Assembly (NCBI GenBank): GCA_028285755.1
Contig: JANQOQ010000004.1
Location: 260,720-324,719, forward strand
From: Puniceicoccaceae bacterium
Lineage (GTDB): Bacteria; Verrucomicrobiota; Verrucomicrobiia; Opitutales; JAFGAQ01
Length of the DNA stretch: 64,000 bases
Reading direction: 5' to 3'
The number at the start of each line of letters is the position of its first letter. The stretch's first letter is position 1. Of this stretch, positions 19,823-26,784 are shown in pieces. Under the pieces are notes generated by a model that was given only the letters and a program-made list of their open reading frames with translations, was not told where the DNA came from and did not search any database. The position numbers and the translations under genes were made by a program.

Positions 19823-19829
19823 ACGAACC

Positions 19830-20834
19830 ATGCTGCTCAACCCGGATCAAGCGCGTGCCCTCCTGGCCCACGCCCTGGAAAATCAATACGCCATACTCGC
19901 GGTTAATGCGGATAGCCACGCAGCCGTCATCGATTGCCTGGAAGCCGCCCGCAGCTGCGATGCGCCCATCATCATCGAGACTAGCCTCTGGCAACTCCAG
20001 GGCCATAGCTACGGCAGGGGCGATGCCCTGCTAGGCGCCGCCCGCTACCTCGCGGATCTTCAGGTATTAGCCGGCAGCGAGCGCTATTCAGACATTCCGG
20101 TCATTTTTCATACGGATCACATCAAGGGACCCATCGCCATGCAGCTTTTATGCTTACTTATTGAGGGCTATCCCCTTATTTCTGACACCCAAAAGATGCT
20201 TTTACACCCTTCCACCATCTCGCTCGACGCGTCCGAGCTCACCGATGAAGAAAACATCGCCTCCATTTGCAAGCTAGCTCTTGCCGCCTCCGCAGCCGGT
20301 AAGAGCGTCACTCTCGAGATGGAGTCCGCCGTGGACGATGAAATCACCCCACCCGGAAAGACCAAAAAACTCATTGGCAGCGTCGAAGAGCAGTACCCGG
20401 GCGTAATACACCTCTGGGCGCCCGGCCTCGGCACCCAGCACGGTTTCAGTGCAGAGGGTTTCCCCGAATTTTCAGTTGACCACGTAACTGCGAATGTCGA
20501 GCTGCTTGAGCAACTAACGGGACGCAGGATCGGCCTCGCCCTGCACGGTTCATCCGGTCTCCCTGCAGAGCAACTCAGCGCTGCAGCACAAGCGGGCGTC
20601 ATTAAGGTCAACTGGTCTTCGGAGTCCCTCGCCATCCGATCGCAGGCCGCTCAGGAATTTTACCAGACCCACTCCGAGCAGCTCCAGCGTAGCCACAAAC
20701 AGTGGAAAACCACTGCTATGGACAACGGCCTTCAAAGCTACATCAGCAAAGCCTACATCCCCATCGTCGAAAAACGTATCTCCCTACTCCACGGTTCAGG
20801 CCAGGCCAGTTCATTTATCAGCCAAATGAGCTGA
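19830..20834 (+). CDS. Class II (zinc) fructose/tagatose-bisphosphate aldolase family protein
   Basis: 334 aa from the ATG at 19830, 7 nt after the ALDH stop. Class II aldolase hallmarks are present: HTDH at 94-97 (catalytic Asp and zinc His), Glu165 in LEMES, the GTQHG block with His204, and LHGSSG at 238-243 with a zinc His. Known relatives cleave fructose- or tagatose-1,6-bisphosphate or 6-phospho-5-dehydro-2-deoxygluconate (IolJ). Here it may cleave a deoxysugar phosphate to DHAP plus an aldehyde, which the adjacent dehydrogenases would oxidise. Last gene of the operon. Exact substrate not determinable. Confidence 0.87.
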   Translation: MLLNPDQARALLAHALENQYAILAVNADSHAAVIDCLEAARSCDAPIIIETSLWQLQGHSYGRGDALLGAARYLADLQVLAGSERYSDIPVIFHTDHIKGPIAMQLLCLLIEGYPLISDTQKMLLHPSTISLDASELTDEENIASICKLALAASAAGKSVTLEMESAVDDEITPPGKTKKLIGSVEEQYPGVIHLWAPGLGTQHGFSAEGFPEFSVDHVTANVELLEQLTGRRIGLALHGSSGLPAEQLSAAAQAGVIKVNWSSESLAIRSQAAQEFYQTHSEQLQRSHKQWKTTAMDNGLQSYISKAYIPIVEKRISLLHGSGQASSFISQMS

Positions 20835-21033
20835 CTCGCCATTCTCTTTTAGGTTCAAATATCTCAACGAGTATAGCCCAGAGAAGAGTAACAAACAAAA
20901 ACTCACGCCTTAGACCCTGTACCGGTTCAAAGACAAGCTGATTCATCTAGGCAATACGACCTGCCTCCATCTAAGAATATTAAGCAAACCCCACCCTATT
21001 AAATATCGTAGCATATTCTTTCTTGACATTTAC

Positions 21034-21048
21034 ACTACACCGTGTAGT
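21034..21048. promoter_or_regulatory. TetR operator candidate with -35 box
   Basis: A perfect 7-1-7 inverted repeat, ACTACACCGTGTAGT, starts 5 nt after a consensus -35 hexamer TTGACA (21023-21028). It lies 19 nt before the ATG of a TetR-family gene. It would block its own promoter, the usual arrangement for this family. Confidence 0.65.
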
Positions 21049-21067
21049 TTACTTATAGAGTCACAAA

Positions 21068-21694
21068 ATGAATACTACTGAGCCAATAGCCTATATTAAT
21101 AATCCTAAGCGGCTGGCCATTCTGAATGCAGCTACTGAAGAATTTCATACTTCCGGATTCTCGGGCACCAGTATGGACCGGATCGCTGAAGTCGCTAATG
21201 TTTCCAAGAGAACCGTCTATAACCATTTCCCCAGCAAAGATGATCTCTTCCAGGCCATTATTGATGAGCTCGTAAGGAAGATTGGTGAGATGCCATACTA
21301 TGAGTATTCAAGTAAGCAGCCCCTGAAGCCGCAATTGGAGCGAATCGTAGAAGCCTTTACTCGGACTATCACAGCACGAGAATTCGTTAAGCTATCGCGG
21401 GTGGTTGTTTCTCACTTTATCAGCCACCCCAAGTGGGGCAGTTCAACATACGATCAGCACAATATCCCGATAAAAAATCTAATAGATTGGCTTACTGCCG
21501 CCAATCAGGATGGACGACTCTCGATAAATGACCCTGAAAGAGCAGCTACCCATCTCTACGGTATGATCAAAGAGCTTGTTTACTGGCCGGAGCTCATGTG
21601 GGGGCAGGCACCTGCCACTACCAACGAACGCAAAGACGCAATACAGTCATCAGTAGCCATTTTCTTAAACCATTTCTCGATCAATCACGAATAA
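21068..21694 (+). CDS. TetR/AcrR-family transcriptional repressor
   Basis: 208 aa. The N-terminal helix-turn-helix is typical: AATEEFHTSGFSGTSMDRIA, then EVANVSKRTVYNHFPSKDDL at residues 41-60. The C-terminal ligand/dimer domain resembles AefR/YfiR-type repressors. A palindrome just upstream is a probable operator. Stops 21 nt before the crotonase-like gene and is surely co-transcribed with it. AT-richer than the operon before it. Inducer unknown. Confidence 0.93.
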   Translation: MNTTEPIAYINNPKRLAILNAATEEFHTSGFSGTSMDRIAEVANVSKRTVYNHFPSKDDLFQAIIDELVRKIGEMPYYEYSSKQPLKPQLERIVEAFTRTITAREFVKLSRVVVSHFISHPKWGSSTYDQHNIPIKNLIDWLTAANQDGRLSINDPERAATHLYGMIKELVYWPELMWGQAPATTNERKDAIQSSVAIFLNHFSINHE

Positions 21695-21715
21695 TTATTG
21701 AATGGAAAAACGGAT

Positions 21716-22492
21716 ATGAAAGACCAAAAGCCATGTTTCGAAAATGCTCACTTCAACTGCTATGTTAAAGGCAAAAATGCAATCGTTGAGTTCAAGCGAC
21801 AAGCCTTGCTGGGCTCAACTCTGCTGGATGAAAAAATGGAATTGAATAACTTCTTGAGTGCAGTTGAGGGAGATCAGGATATCATCTGTGTCACACTTGT
21901 GGGAAACCCGGAAAAGAGAGGTATCCCGGAAATTGCTGAACTACTGGACAAAATTAAGGCTGAAAAGAACGCTAACTTCACGATTGAGCGTATTAATAAT
22001 GCAATCAATGACTTAATCAGCCGTATATTGCTTTCGGATAAAATCTTTATTTCTGTGGATAGCGGTAATGTTACCATGCCCTACCTGAGTTTAGCCGCAG
22101 TTTGCGATTATAGTATTTTCGCAGACAACAGCGTATTTCATAAGGAATATCTGGAGTTTGGCCTTATACCCAAAGGCGGTATCATCGCATTGCTCGTGGA
22201 AAGACTCGGGTCCAGAAAGGCATTGCAGGTTTTGTTAAGTAGTGATGAGTTCACGGCTGAACAGGCACAGGAACTGGGATTGATTGATGAATTAGTCCCC
22301 TACGACGCACTTGAGCAATCTTACCAGCGCGTAGTCGACAAATACAGCAGTATTGATGACTTCATGCGTATAGGCCTCAAAAGATTGACTAATTATAATA
22401 GTACAATCCGCCCAGTCTTTCTGGAACGTGAAGACGAAGTTCTGAAAAACCTCATCAAGGGAGTAAAACCGGTTAAAATTTCTTCGTATTAA
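21716..22492 (+). CDS. Atypical enoyl-CoA hydratase/isomerase (crotonase) family protein
   Basis: 258 aa from the ATG at 21716; a TTG at 21698 is in frame but less likely. The crotonase core is visible (SLAAVCDYSIFADNSVFHK, then EFGLIPKGG and LLSSDEFTAEQAQELGLIDELV). The glycine-rich oxyanion-hole segment normally read as GGG-x-E is replaced by TMPYLS here, so one of the two usual catalytic glutamates is missing. The second (in KEYLEFGL) is kept. An internal region around residues 60-100 is longer than usual. It may be a divergent hydratase, decarboxylase or non-catalytic member. Only partner is the TetR gene in front. Confidence 0.8.
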   Translation: MKDQKPCFENAHFNCYVKGKNAIVEFKRQALLGSTLLDEKMELNNFLSAVEGDQDIICVTLVGNPEKRGIPEIAELLDKIKAEKNANFTIERINNAINDLISRILLSDKIFISVDSGNVTMPYLSLAAVCDYSIFADNSVFHKEYLEFGLIPKGGIIALLVERLGSRKALQVLLSSDEFTAEQAQELGLIDELVPYDALEQSYQRVVDKYSSIDDFMRIGLKRLTNYNSTIRPVFLEREDEVLKNLIKGVKPVKISSY

Positions 22493-22510
22493 GAGAGTTT
22501 AAGCCCAAAA

Positions 22511-22530
22511 GAGCCCCCTTAGAGGGACTC
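22511..22530 (-). terminator. Terminator hairpin, copy A
   Basis: On the minus strand an 8-bp stem (GAGTCCCT against AGGGGGCTC with one bulged G) is followed by TTTT. It belongs to the duplicated MFS gene end and now lies downstream of the antitoxin gene on the same strand, where it may end the toxin-antitoxin transcript. Confidence 0.5.
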
Positions 22531-22645
22531 TTTCTTAAAGAGCAGGGCAAAGAACACAGCCACGCCCGCCGCAAAGATCGCGGGATACATCCAGATCGAC
22601 TGCCAGTTGTGCACGTTCTCAGTGATTGCGTATGAGTCAGTGATA
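22519..22645 (-). pseudogene. 3' fragment of an MFS transporter gene
   Basis: Encodes the C-terminal 41 residues of the transporter at 23337-24554 (ending FALLFKKESL and stop), with no start or upstream part. The codons differ from the intact gene almost only at silent positions, so the fragment diverged while it was still part of a working gene. It is therefore more likely the end of an orthologue brought in by recombination than a decayed duplicate. Confidence 0.85.
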
Positions 22646-22656
22646 CTCCCCAACCC

Positions 22657-22941
22657 CTACCGCACGCTACTTTCGAGTTCGACCCGAAGGCGTGACCCGG
22701 TAGCGAGCGCGTATTTCTTGAGTGTTTTCAGCGAAGGATTCCCATCGCCTCCTTCCAGACGCGCGACGGCTCCCTGTGAAGTGTTCATGCGCTGGGCGAC
22801 TTCTGCCTGCGTCAGGTTCGCTTCCACACGGGCTTTCACTAAAGCGCGTGCAACTTCGAATTCTTCAGCTGATGCCTCATAGGCTTGTAGATACCCAGGG
22901 TCTTTCAACCATTTTTTGTGTAATTCCTTTACGGTGCTCAT
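22657..22941 (-). CDS. HigA-like antitoxin, XRE family
   Basis: 94 aa from the ATG at 22941. Cro/C1 helix-turn-helix at residues 42-68 (LTQAEVAQRMNTSQGAVARLE), the form typical of HigA antitoxins paired with Gp49-like toxins. The start overlaps the toxin stop by 4 nt (ATGA), so the pair is translationally coupled, toxin gene first. The product should bind and neutralise the toxin and repress the operon. The frame is open upstream to 23103 but that is inside the toxin gene. Located between two copies of the MFS gene end. Confidence 0.92.
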   Translation of the reverse strand: MSTVKELHKKWLKDPGYLQAYEASAEEFEVARALVKARVEANLTQAEVAQRMNTSQGAVARLEGGDGNPSLKTLKKYALATGSRLRVELESSVR

Positions 22942-23264
22942 TGCTCTATCTCCTTTGCTCTTTCCATTGCTATCTTTATCTCTCTTCCCGGGGTTTTCTG
23001 CGACTTCTTTACAAAGACCCGCAGCACGACAACGCGCTTCCCGGATGTGCTCACATATAATGCTCGGGAAATCCCGTCTTTGCCTTTGAGTCGCATTTCC
23101 CAAAGTTTGTCCTGGATGTGTCGCACATGAGGCATTCCAATGTTTTCCAGCCCGAATTCCTCGACCAGTTGTGCAATACGCACAAAAGAAGCTCTCATAT
23201 CTGCCGGTAACGCTTCAAGCTCCTGATCAACGACTTCGTTTAGTGTGATGACAGTCCAGTTAAT
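22938..23264 (-). CDS. HigB-like (RelE/Gp49 superfamily) toxin, start unusual
   Basis: The clear part, from the ATG at 23198, is 86 aa: phage-derived Gp49/HigB type (RHIQDKLWEMRLKGKDGISRALYV then VVVLRVFVKKSQKTPGREI), a ribosome-dependent mRNase family. The frame continues upstream for 22 codons that read NWTVITLNEVVDQELEALPAD, which is the normal family N-terminus, but holds no ATG, GTG or TTG before the stop at 23268. An ATT at 23262-23264 is the likely start of a 108-aa protein. If translation begins only at 23198 the toxin lacks its first strand and helix and may be weak. Transcribed toward the antitoxin gene. Confidence 0.8.
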   Translation of the reverse strand: MNWTVITLNEVVDQELEALPADMRASFVRIAQLVEEFGLENIGMPHVRHIQDKLWEMRLKGKDGISRALYVSTSGKRVVVLRVFVKKSQKTPGREIKIAMERAKEIEQ

Positions 23265-23273
23265 GATTTATAA

Positions 23274-23291
23274 TATACCATATATGGTATA
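23274..23291. promoter_or_regulatory. Perfect 18-bp palindrome upstream of higBA-like genes
   Basis: TATACCATATATGGTATA is identical to its reverse complement. It lies about 10 nt before the toxin start and contains TATA-like hexamers, so it probably overlaps the promoter and is the binding site of the XRE antitoxin. Confidence 0.65.
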
Positions 23292-23325
23292 ATTAGGTCA
23301 ATCAGTAAATATCTATTTTAAGACT

Positions 23326-23463
23326 AAAGAGCCCCCTTACAGGGACTCTTTCTTAAACAGCAGAGCAAAGAGGACAGCGACGCCCGCCGCAAAGATCGCG
23401 GGATACATCCAGATCGACTGCCAGTTGTGCACGTTCTCAGTGATCGCGTATGAGTCAGTGATA
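23326..23463. repeat. Direct repeat copy B (native MFS gene 3' end)
   Basis: The partner of 22508-22645. This copy is continuous with the intact MFS reading frame, including its stop at 23337-23339 and the hairpin at 23329-23348. Confidence 0.95.
23329..23348 (-). terminator. Terminator hairpin, copy B (end of the nine-gene operon)
   Basis: Minus-strand stem GAGTCCCT against AGGGGGCTC with a three-base loop, followed by TTTAGTCTT. The stem starts in the last codons of the MFS gene. The T-tract is weak. Confidence 0.45.
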
Positions 23464-24554
23464 AAGCCCGCAATAATAAAACCGATCAGCATGCCCACCC
23501 CATAGGTCGCCAGCGTAATCAGGCCCTGCGCAGTACTCTTTAGCTGCTCACCCGCTTTGCTGTCTGTATAGATCTGCCCGGATACAAAGAAGAAGTCATA
23601 GCAGATACCGTGCAGTAAGATTCCCGTGATCAGGAACATCTCCAGCTCACCCACATTGCCATAAGCAAACAGCACATACCGTAGCGCCCACGCGAGCATC
23701 CCGATAAGCAGCGTCCACTTGATGCCAAATCGTTTCAGGAAAATAGGGATCAGCAGCATAAACACCACTTCCGACACCTGCCCCAGTGTCATCTTACCGG
23801 TTGTATTCTCCATGCCGATTTCCACCAGAAACTGGTTGGTGTGTTGGTAGTAAAAAGCCAGAGGAATACAAATGAGGATCGACGACCCGAAAAACAAACC
23901 AAAATTGCGATCCTTAAACAGTGTAAGCGCCTTCACACCCACGATATCGCCCAGGGTCACTTTTTCACCCTTCTCCATACGCGGAGGGGTTTTGGGCAGG
24001 GTAAAGCTCATCAAACCAAGCACGGCAGAGGCAATTGCACCCATGAGGAACGTGTTCTTCAGCAGCCCTTCCGAGAGAGTCGCCTGGCTGTCCCAGCTGA
24101 AAACAAAGCTGATCATCAGCCCCGCTACGATCCACCCAATCGTGCCAAATACACGGATCACTGAGAACTCCTTCGCCGGATCCTTCATCTGGTAGAACGA
24201 TACCGAATTCACGAGCGCCAAGGTCGGCATAAACACCAGGTTATAGGCCAGGACAAACGGATAGAAACTCGCAAAGTCTGTCGATATAAAGAGCATATAC
24301 ATCAGCACTGCCCCGATCAGGTGCAGGATACCCAGCAGCTTTTCCGCGTTAAAGAAACGGTCCGCGATCAGCCCCACAAAGAAAGGTGCAATGATCGCCC
24401 CCCACGAGGACGTCGAGTAAGCCTGCCCGATCTCCGTCGCGCTTGAGTTCAGGTTATTCGCCAGAAAAGTGCCCATGGTCACATACCAGGCTCCCCAGAT
24501 AAAGAACTGGATGAACATCATGACGGACAGCTGAATTTGGGTAAATGGTTTCAT
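23337..24554 (-). CDS. MFS transporter, NupG/nucleoside-H+ symporter-like family
   Basis: 405 aa, twelve predicted membrane helices and no signal peptide. Features of the NupG branch: QLSVMMFIQFFIWGAWYVTMGTFL at the N-terminus, FFVGLIADRFF in the 2-3 loop and a central DFFFVSGQIYTD motif. In this phylum the branch also imports sugars and other glycosides. It is the last gene of the minus-strand run that starts with the SDR at 33037, 131 nt after the phosphotriesterase-like gene, so it probably imports that pathway's substrate. Its 3' end is duplicated at 22508-22645. Confidence 0.88.
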   Translation of the reverse strand: MKPFTQIQLSVMMFIQFFIWGAWYVTMGTFLANNLNSSATEIGQAYSTSSWGAIIAPFFVGLIADRFFNAEKLLGILHLIGAVLMYMLFISTDFASFYPFVLAYNLVFMPTLALVNSVSFYQMKDPAKEFSVIRVFGTIGWIVAGLMISFVFSWDSQATLSEGLLKNTFLMGAIASAVLGLMSFTLPKTPPRMEKGEKVTLGDIVGVKALTLFKDRNFGLFFGSSILICIPLAFYYQHTNQFLVEIGMENTTGKMTLGQVSEVVFMLLIPIFLKRFGIKWTLLIGMLAWALRYVLFAYGNVGELEMFLITGILLHGICYDFFFVSGQIYTDSKAGEQLKSTAQGLITLATYGVGMLIGFIIAGFITDSYAITENVHNWQSIWMYPAIFAAGVAVLFALLFKKESL

Positions 24555-24685
24555 ATCGGGTGTATCAGGGTTAATATTGAGATGCTACTCAGGCACCTGC
24601 ACAAAACTTGTAAATGCTTAAAACAAGCAAGAAGATGAGTCGATGATTGTCAATGGTTTCGCCGGGGTTTGAATATCTATTAATG

Positions 24686-25642
24686 CTACCGTTTATCTAT
24701 AAATGAATAGGTTTCTTTCGGATTCTCGATAAAGAGCGCATTCCACTGCGCCTGCGTCAGCCCTGCCTCCAGGAGTTGCTGCGTAAATGCAATCAGCAGA
24801 AAGCTCAGGCCGGGCGCTCCACCATAGCTTTTCCAATACTTAAATTTCGCAGTATCCATCCCCAGCATGATTTGGTTCGGAAACTCCTCTAAAAGCCCAA
24901 TTACCAGATCCAGTGTCGGATTATCCTCCCGGTCCTTCCAACGGAACGCGCTGTCATACTCCACCTTCACGCCTGTGGAAAGGATTTCCCGGTGGTAGCT
25001 CAGATCCGGCTTGCGATCCAGGTGGGAGATCACCACATGCCCCAGGTCTACCCCATAACCCTGCAAAAACTCCACTTGTTCAAGCCCCATCGAGCCTTCT
25101 TCGGTATGGGTCAATATCGGAGCACCGGTGATTGTGTGGGCAGTCGCCGCTGCCCCAAAGCTACGCTGCTCACGCCGCGTCCACTGCAGATCGGTTGCGA
25201 CTTTGATCAAACCTGCCTTATGCGGGCTGCGTTGCACAATCGGCCCGGTATAATCGTGAATATCAATACCCTGCTGAATATCCGCCACAAACAAATCCGC
25301 CAGCTGCTGGGCATTGTAGAGATTCCCCCAATGCCCGCTGTCGTAATACTTCGCCAAATGCAGGCCCGTCGGAGCCACGATCGACACCCCCGTATTTTGC
25401 GATACCTCCGCCAGCTTAAGCACGCTACGCCCGCAGTCACACGGCATACTGTCCACCACGGCACGCCCGCCATCCGCATAAAACTGTTTCAGCTCCTGAC
25501 TTGCCTTGTCGACCGAGTTGATGAGGAATGCCGGATTCCGGTCCGTCGTCAGCGAATCATCAATGATAATATGCTCATGCGCATAACACACGCCCAACGC
25601 ATCCGCGTCGATATCTCCCAACACTGTCCGAACGATCGCCAT
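24686..25642 (-). CDS. Phosphotriesterase-family metal hydrolase (lactonase-like)
   Basis: 318 aa, cytoplasmic. All metal ligands of the family are visible: His22 and His24 in AHEH, the carbamylated Lys147 in AGLIKVATD, His179 in THTEEG, His207 in SHLDR and Asp263 in GMDTAK. Relatives include E. coli Php and bacterial lactonases; most act on lactones, sugar lactone phosphates or N-acyl derivatives rather than phosphotriesters. It starts 1 nt after the preceding Gfo/Idh stop, so it probably acts on that dehydrogenase's product, for example a lactone. That link is inference. Confidence 0.88.
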   Translation of the reverse strand: MAIVRTVLGDIDADALGVCYAHEHIIIDDSLTTDRNPAFLINSVDKASQELKQFYADGGRAVVDSMPCDCGRSVLKLAEVSQNTGVSIVAPTGLHLAKYYDSGHWGNLYNAQQLADLFVADIQQGIDIHDYTGPIVQRSPHKAGLIKVATDLQWTRREQRSFGAAATAHTITGAPILTHTEEGSMGLEQVEFLQGYGVDLGHVVISHLDRKPDLSYHREILSTGVKVEYDSAFRWKDREDNPTLDLVIGLLEEFPNQIMLGMDTAKFKYWKSYGGAPGLSFLLIAFTQQLLEAGLTQAQWNALFIENPKETYSFIDKR

Positions 25643-25643
25643 C

Positions 25644-26771
25644 TTACTTCACCACCTTGCAACGCTCACCGAGCCTACGCGCCGTCCCGGGCACCACTGC
25701 ATTACCCGTATCTGCAGACTCAATGGCCGCAAAAGCCAGCTCCAACGATTTCAGATTATTTCGTGCTGAGTTTTCAGGCTCCCGGTCTTCCGCGATCGCA
25801 CTGAGCAGCTCGCCCATTGCCCCGAGTAACCCATCGGGAAACCACTTCCCCTCAAGACTCACTTTGCACGCACCCTCGTTATTTCGGAGCTCTAGCTCGT
25901 CAATCTCACAAACACCTCCATTACCACTGATCACCCCCTCTGAGCCGCTCACCATAAAGCCTTCACTGCCGCCTTCTTTGAGACTCGCACCATCCAGGTG
26001 CAGACTACCGATACCGTTTTCAAACCGGCAGACCGACGCCCCCGTGAGCGCAGGCTTGATTGGCTGGTTCTTCGTCGCTTCGATCGCGGCAAAGACCGAC
26101 TTCGCAGGCTTATCTCCCATATAGAGGCGCATCATATCATACCAATGGATCGCAAAATCATAGAGTAGAATATGATGAATGTATTCAAAATCCTTGCCCT
26201 GAATCCAGGTGTGGTCCCAGTTGAGACGAAAATTTACGGTTTGCACATCCCCCACAAAACCCTGTCGGATGAGCTGCGTCGTATATCTTACGTAAGGTGC
26301 CCAGCGCCCATTCTGATTTATCGCGAGCTTCACCCCCTCAGCATCGGCAAGCTCTACAATGCGTTGGCCCTCATCCAGATCCAGCACAAACGGCTTCTGG
26401 CTAAGTACATGCTTACCCGCCTTCAGGCTTGCCTCAATCACCGGTAGCCGCGGCTCCGGGTGCAGGGCAATATCCACCACATCGATATCCTCACGCGCGA
26501 GCACCTGCTCATAGTCCTGATACAATTTAGCCTCAGGGTAGAATTCCTTTTGCCGCTTAGCAGCATTATCGAGATTTAAATCGCACAGCGCTACCACATC
26601 CAGCCCCGCTTTCGTATATCCCTGCAGGTGAAAATCCGTAATCCCCCCGCAGCCGATCAACCCAATCTTCGGGCGATAACCTTCTGGCAGTTGCGGCTTA
26701 TAGGTCACCTCCGGCACGGGGATGGTCTTCTGCTCCCCGTCACTCCCTAAAGTATAATCATTATCACTCAT
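25644..26771 (-). CDS. Gfo/Idh/MocA family oxidoreductase (QKP variant)
   Basis: 375 aa, cytoplasmic, with about 33 extra residues before the Rossmann fold. Dinucleotide motif GCGGIT near 41-46. The usual EKP triad reads QKP (VLSQKPF, near 125), as in a subset of the family. The substrate domain has HILLYDFAIHWYDMM, with a conserved Asp/His. Tightly spaced in the operon: 13 nt after the other Gfo/Idh gene and 1 nt before the phosphotriesterase-like gene. The two Gfo/Idh proteins are not close paralogues and probably do different steps. Confidence 0.9.
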   Translation of the reverse strand: MSDNDYTLGSDGEQKTIPVPEVTYKPQLPEGYRPKIGLIGCGGITDFHLQGYTKAGLDVVALCDLNLDNAAKRQKEFYPEAKLYQDYEQVLAREDIDVVDIALHPEPRLPVIEASLKAGKHVLSQKPFVLDLDEGQRIVELADAEGVKLAINQNGRWAPYVRYTTQLIRQGFVGDVQTVNFRLNWDHTWIQGKDFEYIHHILLYDFAIHWYDMMRLYMGDKPAKSVFAAIEATKNQPIKPALTGASVCRFENGIGSLHLDGASLKEGGSEGFMVSGSEGVISGNGGVCEIDELELRNNEGACKVSLEGKWFPDGLLGAMGELLSAIAEDREPENSARNNLKSLELAFAAIESADTGNAVVPGTARRLGERCKVVK

Positions 26772-26784
26772 CGTTACGCCTCAG

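Larger units (their letters stand above)
22508..22645. repeat. Direct repeat copy A (duplicate of the MFS gene 3' end)
   Basis: 138 bp that match 23326-23463 with no gaps and 7 mismatches (95%). The unit covers the last codons, stop and terminator hairpin of the MFS gene. The two copies flank the toxin-antitoxin module. Of the seven differences six are synonymous and one is Leu to Phe. Confidence 0.95.

Noticed and set aside
12620-20834. A myo-inositol catabolic cluster (IolG-, IolE/I-, IolA- and IolJ-like proteins together)
   Set aside because: IolB, IolC and IolD equivalents are missing, the IolA-like enzyme lacks a hallmark Arg, and rhaA and a GH106 gene are nearby, so a deoxysugar route fits better.
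24992-25804. A long open frame on + opposite the phosphotriesterase-like gene
   Set aside because: It is antisense to a gene with complete metal ligands, has no recognisable domain, and its composition (Pro, His and Arg rich) is that of a shadow frame. The same applies to 30267-31049 and 18842-19390.
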